From assembly GCA_022843925.1 (NCBI GenBank), contig JALHMS010000006.1:62001-126000 (forward strand): DNA of 64,000 nt, given 5' to 3'. Below the pieces are notes generated by a model that saw only the letters and a program-made list of their open reading frames with translations, was not told the origin of the DNA and made no database searches. This document shows positions 41,992 through 50,205 of the stretch, piece by piece (the stretch's first letter is position 1; every line of letters starts with the position of its first letter). Both the position numbers and the translations under genes were made by a program. The stretch is from Burkholderiales bacterium. GTDB lineage: Bacteria; Pseudomonadota; Gammaproteobacteria; Burkholderiales; Ga0077523.

Positions 41992-43512
41992 TCAGCGGGC
42001 TCGGCGGTGTTTCGCGAAACGCGCCCACGCGACGTCGAAGTGTTCGAGCGCGAGGCAGGCGCGGGCCTGGGTCCAGCCCAGCACGATGCCGGTTCCGTGT
42101 GACAGATCTGCGTCGTCCTGAGAGAGCGCCGCGAGCAGTGCCCCCGTCACGGCGGCATCGTTCACGCGGCCGAGGATCTCCTGCAGGTCCGCAGCGTTCG
42201 CGATGCCTGCCTTCACCGCCTTGCGCGGCAGCAGGGCCTGGAAGAACTCGGTCGCGTAGCGCAATTTCTTCGCTTCGATGCGCAGCGCGTGGAGGGCAGG
42301 CAGATCGGACACGGCGAGCGACTTGCCCGCCCGCCGCACGCGCTTCTCGCGTTTCGCGAGGGCGTCGCGGGCGAACCTCTGCAGGGCAACCTCGCCCGGA
42401 TCGGGCGAGGACGTCGCCGGACGTGCCAGCGCGACCAGCATGGCGACGAGATCGAGCAGGAGCGTGGTGTAGGCGGTCGAGGCGATGGCCTCCCGGGCGA
42501 TGCGTCGCGCCTGCCGGCGACGCGCGTCGGCCGCTTCCCTGACGCTGGCGAGCGCGGCAGATGCGGGCATGGCCGCTTCGATGGGCGGCAAGGTCTCCGT
42601 GGAGAAGACGTCCCAGTCCCGGGCACCACCGAGCGCACTGCCGAGCGACCGGAGGCGTTCGGCGAGTGCCGCCGAGCGTTCCCTCGGCAGTGCATCCCGG
42701 AAGATGCCGAAGGCCGAACGCAGGCGCCGGAGTGCCACCCGTGCCTGGTGGATGTACTCCGGGTCGTCGCTCTCGAGCACACCGCGCTCGTTGGCCTGCA
42801 GCTGGGTCACGCATCCGAGGGCCACCGTGGCGAAGGCCCGGGGCACGCGCATGTCGGCGTGGAGCACCACCGGGGATGCCCGCACCGGCGCCGGCTCGAC
42901 GGGCGCCAGCAGGCGGTAGCCGCGCTCGGCCTTCGTCACGTTCTCGAGCCGCAGCGGCACTTCGGCGAGCAGTCGCCGGGCGAAGTCGAAGAGGTGCGAC
43001 GGATCGCCTTCCAGAAGCTCGATCTCCACCTCGCTGATGGGCGTCGAGGCCGTGCCTGCCGTCACCTGCCCCTGGTCGAGCGCCAGCTCCGCGGTCTCGC
43101 CTGGCGCCAGCGCGACGATCCACATGGTGCGGCGGAAGCGGGTCACGAAGGCGGGCCCGAGCTGCGCGAGAAACCCGGGGTCGGCGAAGAGTGCCGCTGC
43201 GGGCGTCGCGGCGAGCGCTGCGAGGTCGAGCACCGGCGAACGCACCACGGTCTCGAACTCGTCGCGCAGGTGGAGGCCGCCGTCGCTGCCGCCGCCGCAT
43301 TTGAAGGTCTGGATCCACTGGCGGCCCGACTTGCGCAGCCGCAGCGCCATGCCGCGCCTGGCGAGATCGCGCTTGGCCGTATCGAAGTAGATGTTGTGCA
43401 GCGTGCGCGTGACCGGTCTGCCCGCCGCTGCCGCCCGCAGGATCCCGCTGCGTCGCAGCCGCGCTACGTCGTCCGCGGCGATGGCGAGTTTCAGTTCGAT
43501 CTCGGTGGCCAT
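41992..43512 (-). CDS. CYTH-CHAD domain protein (inorganic triphosphatase-like, polyphosphate-binding)
   Basis: A 506-residue two-domain protein. The N-terminal CYTH triphosphate tunnel domain starts MATEIELKL with the E4-x-E6-x-K8 signature, and a C-terminal CHAD helical domain (about 230-500) has the conserved HQARVALRRLRSAFGIF and ALRIEAKKLRYATEFF His/Lys/Arg-rich helices. E. coli YgiF, with the same domain order, is an inorganic triphosphatase. CHAD domains bind polyphosphate. The gene lies between ppk and sixA, so a role in polyphosphate handling is a strong inference. ATG at 43512 matches the family start. Confidence 0.92.
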   Translation of the reverse strand: MATEIELKLAIAADDVARLRRSGILRAAAAGRPVTRTLHNIYFDTAKRDLARRGMALRLRKSGRQWIQTFKCGGGSDGGLHLRDEFETVVRSPVLDLAALAATPAAALFADPGFLAQLGPAFVTRFRRTMWIVALAPGETAELALDQGQVTAGTASTPISEVEIELLEGDPSHLFDFARRLLAEVPLRLENVTKAERGYRLLAPVEPAPVRASPVVLHADMRVPRAFATVALGCVTQLQANERGVLESDDPEYIHQARVALRRLRSAFGIFRDALPRERSAALAERLRSLGSALGGARDWDVFSTETLPPIEAAMPASAALASVREAADARRRQARRIAREAIASTAYTTLLLDLVAMLVALARPATSSPDPGEVALQRFARDALAKREKRVRRAGKSLAVSDLPALHALRIEAKKLRYATEFFQALLPRKAVKAGIANAADLQEILGRVNDAAVTGALLAALSQDDADLSHGTGIVLGWTQARACLALEHFDVAWARFAKHRRAR

Positions 43513-43543
43513 GGCGCGGATGCCGGTGGGGGCGCCGGCGCGC

Positions 43544-45670
43544 TCAGACCGACACGTCGGGACGCGTGGCGAGTTCGGCGAGGAGTTCCATCTGCGCACA
43601 GCGCGACCGGCCCCTGCCGGGTTGCCGGCGGTGGTAGTGGCCATCGCTGTCCATCTCCCACGCCTGCGAGTTGTCGTCGAGGTAGATCTTGAGGCCCTCC
43701 ACCAGCACGCGTCGCTTCAGCTTCGGATCGAGCACGGGGAACGACACCTCGATGCGACGGAAGAAGTTCCGATCCATCCAGTCGGCACTCGCGAGGTGGA
43801 CGGAGTCGGACGACTTGAAATGGAAGATGCGGTTGTGCTCGAGGAAACGGCCGATCACGGAACGTACGCGGATGTTCTCCGACAGCCCCGGGATGCCGGG
43901 CCGCAGCGCGCAGACGCCACGCACGATGAGGTCGATCCTCACGCCCGCCTGCGACGCCGCGTAGAGGTGCTCGATGATCTCCGGTTCGAGCAGCGCATTC
44001 ATCTTCGCCGTGATGCCCGCCGGCCGTCCGGCGCGGGCTTCGTCGGCCTCGTGGGCGATGGCTTCCAGAAGCTTCTGGTGCAGCGTGAAGGGCGCCTGCC
44101 ACAGATGGGTGTGCGCGCTGGCCTTGCCGAGGCCGGTGAGCTGCAGGAACGTGTTGTTCACGTCCGCGGTGATCTCGGCATTGCAGGTGAAGAGACCGAA
44201 GTCGGTGTAGAGCGTCGCCGTGCGCGAGTGGTAGTTGCCGGTGCCGAGATGGACGTAGCGCTCGAGCCGGCCCTGCTCGCGCCGGACGACCATCGCCATC
44301 TTCGCGTGGGTCTTGTGACCCACGACGCCGTACACGACGTGGGCACCGACTTCCTCGAGCTTCGATGCCCAGTTGATGTTGGCCTCCTCGTCGAAGCGGG
44401 CGAGGAGTTCGACGATCACCGTCACGGCCTTGCCGTTGCGCGCCGCGGTGATGAGGTGCTGCATCAGTTCGGAGTTGGCGCCGGTCCGGTAGACCGTCTG
44501 CTTGATCGCCACGACGTTCGGATCGCTCGCGGCCTGCTCGATGAACGAGACGACGGGCTTGAACGACTGGTAGGGATGGTGGAGCAGGATGTCGCTCTTC
44601 CGGATCGCCGCGAAGATGTCGGACCGCTTCGCCAGCTGGCCGGGGATGCCGGCGACGAACGGCTTGAACACGAGATCGGGGCGGCGGACGTGGTCGGGCA
44701 CCTGCATGAGACGCACGAGGTTCACCGGCCCGGAGACGCGATAGAGATCGTCCTGGGTGAGGCCGAACTGTTGCAGGAGGAAGTCCGACATGTGCTGCGG
44801 ACAGAGATCGGCGACCTCGAGCCTGACGGCGTCGCCGAAGTGCCGCTGCGGCAGTTCACCCTGCAGCGCGGTGCGGAGGTTCTTGATCTCCTCCTCGTCG
44901 ACGAACAGATCGCTGTTCCGCGTGACCCGGAACTGGAAGCAGCCCTTCACCTCCATGCCCGAGAACAGCTCGTCCACGTGGGCATGCAGGATCGACGACA
45001 GGAACACGAAGCCGTATTCGCACCCGGAGATCTCCGGCGGCAGCAGGATGAATCGCGGCAGGGCGCGGGGTGCCTGCACGATCGCGATGCCCGACTTGCG
45101 CCCGAAGGCGTCCTTGCCGGACAACTCGACCACGAAGTTGAGGCTCTTGTTGAGGAGGCGCGGGAAGGGATGCGCGGGGTCCAGACCCAGCGGGGTGAGG
45201 ACAGGCATCACCTCGTCTATGAAGTGCCTGTGGATCCATGCCTTCTGCGCATCGGTCCATTCGCGCCGCCGCAGGAATCGCACGCCCTGCACGTCGAGAG
45301 CCGGGAGGATCTCGTCGTTGAAGATCTCGTACTGCTGGCGGATGAGGGCGTGGACCTGGAGGGAGACCTCCGCGAGCACCTCCCGGGGACGCATGCCGTC
45401 GGGGCCGGGGTTGTCGGCCCCCAGGGCGATCTGTGCCTTGAGACCGGCCACGCGGATCTCGAAGAACTCGTCGAGGTTGCTGCCGACGATGCACAGGAAT
45501 CGGAGCCGTTCGAGGAGCGGCATGCGCTCGTCGCGGGCCTGGGCAAGCACCCGCCGGTTGAACTCGAGCTGGCCAAGTTCGCGATTGAGGAAGAGCCGCC
45601 GGCCGGTGTCGGGCATCGCGCTGACGCCCGAAGCCGGACCGTGCACTTGCGAGGACCCGTCGGTGGGCAT
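43544..45670 (-). CDS. ppk1: polyphosphate kinase 1
   Basis: A 708-residue Ppk1 with N, H, C1 and C2 domains. The N-domain begins RLFLNRELGQLEFNRRVL, the phosphorylated His is H455 in VGHKTHAKM (with H452 nearby), and ASADWMDRNFFRRIE is in C2. It makes polyphosphate from ATP at the membrane. The ATG at 45670 is one choice; a second in-frame ATG at 45616 sits closer to the conserved N-terminus, and neither has a strong ribosome site. It starts 14 bases after yggX and ends 31 bases before the CYTH-CHAD gene. Confidence 0.95.
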   Translation of the reverse strand: MPTDGSSQVHGPASGVSAMPDTGRRLFLNRELGQLEFNRRVLAQARDERMPLLERLRFLCIVGSNLDEFFEIRVAGLKAQIALGADNPGPDGMRPREVLAEVSLQVHALIRQQYEIFNDEILPALDVQGVRFLRRREWTDAQKAWIHRHFIDEVMPVLTPLGLDPAHPFPRLLNKSLNFVVELSGKDAFGRKSGIAIVQAPRALPRFILLPPEISGCEYGFVFLSSILHAHVDELFSGMEVKGCFQFRVTRNSDLFVDEEEIKNLRTALQGELPQRHFGDAVRLEVADLCPQHMSDFLLQQFGLTQDDLYRVSGPVNLVRLMQVPDHVRRPDLVFKPFVAGIPGQLAKRSDIFAAIRKSDILLHHPYQSFKPVVSFIEQAASDPNVVAIKQTVYRTGANSELMQHLITAARNGKAVTVIVELLARFDEEANINWASKLEEVGAHVVYGVVGHKTHAKMAMVVRREQGRLERYVHLGTGNYHSRTATLYTDFGLFTCNAEITADVNNTFLQLTGLGKASAHTHLWQAPFTLHQKLLEAIAHEADEARAGRPAGITAKMNALLEPEIIEHLYAASQAGVRIDLIVRGVCALRPGIPGLSENIRVRSVIGRFLEHNRIFHFKSSDSVHLASADWMDRNFFRRIEVSFPVLDPKLKRRVLVEGLKIYLDDNSQAWEMDSDGHYHRRQPGRGRSRCAQMELLAELATRPDVSV

Positions 45671-45684
45671 CGCGGCCGGACCCG

Positions 45685-45960
45685 TCAACGGGTGCCGGGC
45701 GGGACGTACCCCTGGGCGGCCTCCGCCCCGTCGCCGAAGAAGTGGCGCTCCATCTGTTCGACGAGGTACTTGCGAGCTTTCGGATCGGAGAGTGCGAGGC
45801 GGTTCTCGTTCACGAGCATCTTCTGGTGCTCCAGCCACGCCTTCCAGGCCTCCTTCGAGACCGTTTCGAAGATCCGCTGGCCGATCGGACCGGGATAGGG
45901 GGGGAAATCGAGCGCTTCGGCTTCGCGCTTCAGCTTGATGCAATTGACCATGCGGGCCAT
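45685..45960 (-). CDS. yggX: YggX-family Fe(II)-trafficking / oxidative damage protection protein
   Basis: A 91-residue cytosolic protein matching the YggX pattern: Cys near the start ([21 protein letters not shown]), [29 protein letters not shown], and an acidic-to-basic C-terminal tail. YggX limits Fenton damage and helps iron-sulfur cluster maintenance. AAAGGAT lies seven bases before the ATG at 45960, favouring this over the ATG three codons in. It heads the operon with ppk1, an association of iron/oxidative and polyphosphate stress functions. Confidence 0.95.
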   Translation of the reverse strand: MARMVNCIKLKREAEALDFPPYPGPIGQRIFETVSKEAWKAWLEHQKMLVNENRLALSDPKARKYLVEQMERHFFGDGAEAAQGYVPPGTR

Positions 45961-46082
45961 GGGATGATCCTTTCGGACTACGGCGCACAGAACGGCGCCG
46001 GGTAGGTCGGTCGATTATCCGGAAAGGGTCGTGCAGCGTAAACCGCAGGTCCGTCGCGGCGATCCCTCCCGGTGTTCCGGGC

Positions 46083-47399
46083 TCAGAGCACCTTCACCAG
46101 CACCTTCGAGCGCCGCTGGAAGTTGTAGGCCTGCTTGCGGGCCTCGGGCAGTTCCGTCATCGGCACTTCCCGGAAACCCTGTTCCACGAACCAGTGCGCG
46201 GTGCGGGTCGTGAGCACGAACAGGCGCTCGAAGCGGCGCTTCCGTGCCGCGGCCTCCACCGACCGCAGCAGGCGTTCGCCGGCGCCGCCGTTCCGGTGGT
46301 CCGGATGGATGGCGAGGCACGCGAGCTCCGCCGCACCCTCCTTCGTGAACGGATAGAGCGCGGCGCAGCCCACGATCAGTTCGTCGTGCTGCAGCACGTA
46401 GAACCGGTCGATCTCGATCTCGAGCAATTCGCGGGAGCGCTTGACCAGCGTGCCGTCCGCCTCCAGCGGTTCGATGAGCCGGACGATGCCGCCGACGTCC
46501 TCCACCGTGGCCTGCCGCAGCTGTTCGAGGGGATCCTCCGTGACCATCGTCCCCACGCCGGAGTGGGTGAAGAGTTCCAGCAGGAGCGCGCCGTCCACGT
46601 GACGCGAGACTAGGTGCACGCGCTTCACGCCGCCGCGGCAGGCGCGGGTCGCGAAGGGCAGGTAGATCCCGCTGTCGCCCTTCAGCGCGCGCTTGCCCGC
46701 GATGAGGGCGTCGGCCTCGGACACCGTCAGCTCGTGGCGCATGCGGCGTCCGGTCGCGACGCCCGGCTCGTCCATGAGGAAGAGCAGCTTGTCGGCCTTC
46801 AGGGCGATGGCGGTCTGCGCGGCGACGTCCTCGAGCGTGAGGTTGAAGATCTCACCGGTGGGGGAGTAGCCGAGGGGCGAGAGCAGCACGAGGTCGCCGT
46901 CGTCGAGGCAGCGGCGGATGGCGTCGGCGTTCACCTTGCGGACCTCGCCGGTGAACTGCATGTCGATGCCGTCGATCACCCCCACCGGGCGGGCGACGAC
47001 GAAATTGCCGCTCGAGACCCGGATGTCGGCGTTCGCCATCGGCGTGTTCGGCAGGCCCACGGACAGGAGCGCCTCGATCTCCGTGCGCAGGCGGCCGCTC
47101 GCCTCCTTCACGTCGGCGAGCGTGGCTTCGTCGGTCACGCGCATGTCGTGAACGTACCGGATGTCCGCCTGGCGCCGCTCGAGCCGCTCGTCGATCTGCG
47201 GCCGGGCGCCGTGCACGAGGACGAGCCGGACGCCGAGGGCGGCGAGCAGGTTGAAGTCGTGGGTGAGGTCCACGAACTTGCCATCGGCCACGACCTCGCC
47301 GCCGAAAGCGATCACGAAGGTGCGCCCGCGGAACGCGTGGATGTAGGGGGCCGCCGCCCGGAACCACGGAACGAAGTGCTCGAGTGTCTTCGCGTCCAT
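46083..47399 (-). CDS. argA: N-acetylglutamate synthase (amino-acid N-acetyltransferase)
   Basis: A 438-residue classical ArgA. An N-terminal amino-acid-kinase-like domain (about 1-280; FVIAFGGEVVADGK, LVLVHGARPQIDERL) provides arginine feedback inhibition. A C-terminal GNAT domain (about 290-438; LACLAIHPDHRNGGAGERLL) binds acetyl-CoA. It performs the first step of arginine synthesis. Start ATG at 47399 (MDAKTLEHFVPWFR) with GGAAGGAC seven bases upstream; the frame stays open further upstream without homology. The SDR gene lies 32 bases before it on the same strand. Confidence 0.95.
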   Translation of the reverse strand: MDAKTLEHFVPWFRAAAPYIHAFRGRTFVIAFGGEVVADGKFVDLTHDFNLLAALGVRLVLVHGARPQIDERLERRQADIRYVHDMRVTDEATLADVKEASGRLRTEIEALLSVGLPNTPMANADIRVSSGNFVVARPVGVIDGIDMQFTGEVRKVNADAIRRCLDDGDLVLLSPLGYSPTGEIFNLTLEDVAAQTAIALKADKLLFLMDEPGVATGRRMRHELTVSEADALIAGKRALKGDSGIYLPFATRACRGGVKRVHLVSRHVDGALLLELFTHSGVGTMVTEDPLEQLRQATVEDVGGIVRLIEPLEADGTLVKRSRELLEIEIDRFYVLQHDELIVGCAALYPFTKEGAAELACLAIHPDHRNGGAGERLLRSVEAAARKRRFERLFVLTTRTAHWFVEQGFREVPMTELPEARKQAYNFQRRSKVLVKVL

Positions 47400-47431
47400 C
47401 GGATCGTCCTTCCGCGGGTGGATCACAGGGC

Positions 47432-48199
47432 CTACTTCGGGGTCATCCGGATGGCACCGTCGAGGCGGATCGTCTCGCCGTTCAGCATCTCGTTCTCGAC
47501 GATATGCTTGACCAGCGCGGCGAACTCGCCGGGCCTGCCCAGCCGGGAGGGGAACGGCACCTGGGCTGCCAGCGACTGCTGCGCCTCGGGCGGCAGGCCC
47601 GCCATCATCGGCGTCTCGAAGAGTCCGGGTGCGATGGTGACGACGCGGATGCCCGTCCGGGCGAACTCGCGGGCGATGGGCAGCGTCATGCCGACGACGC
47701 CGGCCTTCGAGGCGGCGTAGGCGGGCTGGCCGATCTGGCCGTCGAAGGCCGCGACCGAGGCCGTGTTCACGATGACGCCCCGTTCGCCGGCTGCGTTGGG
47801 CGCCCCGGCCGCCATCGCCTCGGCGGCGAGGCGGATCATGTTGAAGGTCCCGGTGAGGTTGATCGCCACGATGCGGGAGAACTTGTCGAGCGGCAGGGGG
47901 CCGTCCCGGCCCAGCACCTTGCCGGGCACCCCGACGCCGGCGCAGTTCACGAGACCGTGCACGCCGCCGAACGCTTCGACGGCTGTCGCGACCGCGCGCT
48001 TGCCGTGTTCCTCGGAGGTCACGTCGCATTCGACGAAACGCACCGCGCTGCCCAGTTGCGCGGCGAGGGCTTCCCCGGTGGTCCGGTTCACGTCGGCGAT
48101 GACGGCCTTGCCCCCGCCGGCGACGATGACTTCGACCGTGGCCTGTCCCAGGCCGGAGCCGCCGCCGGTGACGATGAATACGCTGTTCCTGATGTCCAT
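47432..48199 (-). CDS. short-chain dehydrogenase, type-2 3-hydroxyacyl-CoA dehydrogenase-like
   Basis: A 255-residue classical SDR. The cofactor loop [13 protein letters not shown] (11-23), NCAG, the catalytic Ser in [11 protein letters not shown] and the YAASK pair (Tyr and Lys) are all in place. Sequence style ([30 protein letters not shown]) is that of the HSD17B10 / 3-hydroxyacyl-CoA dehydrogenase type 2 group, NAD-dependent enzymes of fatty-acid or branched-chain catabolism. It precedes argA by 32 bases but has no obvious metabolic tie to it. Confidence 0.9.
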   Translation of the reverse strand: MDIRNSVFIVTGGGSGLGQATVEVIVAGGGKAVIADVNRTTGEALAAQLGSAVRFVECDVTSEEHGKRAVATAVEAFGGVHGLVNCAGVGVPGKVLGRDGPLPLDKFSRIVAINLTGTFNMIRLAAEAMAAGAPNAAGERGVIVNTASVAAFDGQIGQPAYAASKAGVVGMTLPIAREFARTGIRVVTIAPGLFETPMMAGLPPEAQQSLAAQVPFPSRLGRPGEFAALVKHIVENEMLNGETIRLDGAIRMTPK

Positions 48200-48295
48200 G
48201 CGAGTCCTCGAGTGCAGTATTGCGGAGTTGAAGGTGCGTGCTGCGTGACCGCGGAGTGTAAGTGACGGAAGGTCAGCGGTGACGGCGGGCCGATG

Positions 48296-49072
48296 CTACG
48301 CGGAGGTTCCCTGCAGATCGCCCCAGAGCGTCTGCATGGCCGCCACGGCGACCACGGCCGCGGTCTCGGTGCGAAGGATCCGCGGACCCATGCGCACCGC
48401 TGTGAATCCGCGGGTGACCGCGAGGGCTGCTTCCTCCGGACTCAGGCCACCCTCGGGTCCGACCAGCAGCAGCACGTCGCCCCCGGGCTTCGGGAGGCCG
48501 GCGAGGGACGCCTCGCCGCCGACGGCGAGGGCGATCCGCGTCTGCGTCCCCGGGTCCTTCGGGAGCGCCGCGAGCCAGGTCCGGAAGTCGGCGGGCTCGG
48601 CCACCGGGGGCACCGTGTTCCGGCCGCACTGCTCGCACGCGGCGATCGCCAGGGCCTGCCAGTGCTGGCGGCGCCGGTCCGCGCGCTCGTCCCGGAGCTT
48701 CACGACGCTGCGCTCGGTGGCCACCGGGACGATGGCGCCGACACCCAGTTCCACGGCCTTCCGGAGCGTGATGTCCATGCGATCGCCGGACGAGATGCCC
48801 TGCACCAGGGTGATGTCGAGCGGGGATTCGCGGTCGACGTCGCGGAACCCGGTGACCCGGACAGCGACCTCGTTGCGATGGACCCGGGTGATCACGGCGT
48901 CGTGTTCCCCGCCGTGTCCGTCGAAGAGCACGACGGGGTCGCCGACGCCGAGCCGCAGCACCCGCGTCGCGTGGTGGCCGGCGGCGTCCGGGAGTTCCCG
49001 TTCGGCACCGGGGCCAAGGGCTTCGGGGATGTGAAAACGGGCGCCGTTCTTGGCGTTGGGGAGCGGCTTCAT
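48296..49072 (-). CDS. rsmE: 16S rRNA (uracil1498-N3)-methyltransferase
   Basis: A 258-residue SPOUT methyltransferase. The N-terminal PUA-like domain (RFHIPEAL...HHATRVLRLGVGD) is followed by the trefoil-knot domain, with ISSGDRMDITLRKAVELGV and the SAM-binding LLVGPEGGLSPEEAALA and LGPRILRTETAA-type segments. It methylates U1498 in the 30S decoding region. Divergent from the inositol-monophosphatase-family gene across a 160-base gap that contains a short tandem repeat. Confidence 0.95.
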   Translation of the reverse strand: MKPLPNAKNGARFHIPEALGPGAERELPDAAGHHATRVLRLGVGDPVVLFDGHGGEHDAVITRVHRNEVAVRVTGFRDVDRESPLDITLVQGISSGDRMDITLRKAVELGVGAIVPVATERSVVKLRDERADRRRQHWQALAIAACEQCGRNTVPPVAEPADFRTWLAALPKDPGTQTRIALAVGGEASLAGLPKPGGDVLLLVGPEGGLSPEEAALAVTRGFTAVRMGPRILRTETAAVVAVAAMQTLWGDLQGTSA

Positions 49073-49133
49073 GGCGGGTGCATGCTACCATTCGAACGCT
49101 TTGCGGGGCCCTTTCCGGGATCCTCGGATTTGC

Positions 49134-49172
49134 TCCGCGAATGTAGTCCGCGAAGGTATTCCGCGGATGTGC
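49134..49172. repeat. three-copy 13-bp tandem repeat
   Basis: TCCGCGAATGTAG, TCCGCGAAGGTAT and TCCGCGGATGTGC follow one another without gap in the divergent space between rsmE and the next gene. The core TCCGCGaAnGT is conserved. It could be a set of regulator half-sites, or slippage; nothing decides. Confidence 0.65.
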
Positions 49173-49233
49173 CCCGCATCCTTTGGTCACTCGTTTCCGG
49201 CTTTCTTCAGCCCCCTTCCGCCGACGGCCCTCC

Positions 49234-50073
49234 GTGACGCCTTCCGGTACTTCCGGCAACCCTCCCGACACCACCGCCCGCGATCGCGACATCGTGCGCG
49301 CCCTGTGCGACGCCGTGCGCATCGTTGCGGCCGACGAGGTCATGCCGCGCTATCGCAAGGTCGCCCACAGCCGCAAGGCCGACGGCAGCATCCTCACGGA
49401 GGCCGACGTCGCGGCCCAGGAGGCGCTCGTCCGGCGGCTCCGCGAGATCGAGCCGCTGCCCGTCGTGGGGGAGGAGATGACCGCGGAGGAACAGGCGACC
49501 CAGTGGGCGGCCGGCCAGGCGGGACTGTGGTGTGTGGATCCCATCGACGGGACGTCCAACTTCGTCCACGGCGTCCCGTACTTCGCGGTATCCGTCGCCC
49601 TCATCCGCGAGGGAAGCAGCGTCCTCGGGGCCATCTACGCGCCGGTCGCCGACGAGATGTTCTGGGCCGTGCGCGGACAAGGGGCCTTCCTGGGCGACGA
49701 GCAGCTCCCCATCCGCACCGAAGTCCCTTCGATGAAGGGCGCGTTCGCCAATGTGGACTTCAAGCGCCTGCCCCGCACCCTCGGCGCGGCCCTGGTCGCC
49801 GATCCGCCGTACTACTCCCAGCGCAATCTCGGCGCGTCCACGTTGGAGTGGTGCTATCTGGCGGCCGGGCGTCTCGATCTCTACCTCCATGGCGGCCAGA
49901 AGCCCTGGGACTACGCCGCGGGCAGCCTCATCCTCGCCGAGGCCGGCGGGAGCGTCGGCACGCTGGACGGCGAGGACTTCTGGGGCGGGCCCGGCGAGAG
50001 CCGGTCGGTCGTGGCGGCGCGCGACCCCGATCTCTACAGGGTCTGGCGCGACTGGGTGCATCGCCACCGCTGA
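49234..50073 (+). CDS. inositol-monophosphatase-family phosphatase (possibly histidinol-phosphatase)
   Basis: A 279-residue enzyme of the lithium-sensitive phosphatase family. The metal site is seen as GEEMT (first Glu), DPIDGTSNFVHG (the DPxDGT motif) and KPWDYAAGSLILAEAGG (WDxAAG). Members remove phosphate from inositol phosphate, histidinol phosphate or 3'-phosphoadenylates; the length and sequence style suit the histidinol-phosphatase HisN-like group, but no his gene is nearby. The GTG at 49234 is preferred; an in-frame TTG at 49183 would add 17 arginine-rich residues without family similarity. No clear ribosome site for either. Confidence 0.85.
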   Translation: MTPSGTSGNPPDTTARDRDIVRALCDAVRIVAADEVMPRYRKVAHSRKADGSILTEADVAAQEALVRRLREIEPLPVVGEEMTAEEQATQWAAGQAGLWCVDPIDGTSNFVHGVPYFAVSVALIREGSSVLGAIYAPVADEMFWAVRGQGAFLGDEQLPIRTEVPSMKGAFANVDFKRLPRTLGAALVADPPYYSQRNLGASTLEWCYLAAGRLDLYLHGGQKPWDYAAGSLILAEAGGSVGTLDGEDFWGGPGESRSVVAARDPDLYRVWRDWVHRHR

Positions 50074-50120
50074 GGTTTCTGCTCCGTCTCGGGGCGGGTT
50101 CGGCAGGCGCCGCCCTTCAA

Positions 50121-50150
50121 TTGACCCGTCTCGCACTTTGCCGGTATCTT
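50121..50150 (+). promoter_or_regulatory. sigma-70-type promoter of the ilvIHC operon
   Basis: TTGACC (50121-50126), 18-base spacer, TATCTT (50145-50150), 55 bases before the ilvI ATG. The leader contains a small hairpin CGACC-GAAA-GGTCG (50177-50190). No leader peptide rich in Val, Leu or Ile codons is visible. Confidence 0.65.
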
Positions 50151-50205
50151 CCGCAGTTCCCTTCGAAGGTTTCAAACGACCGAAAGGTCGCTGATCGAGA
50201 ACGAC

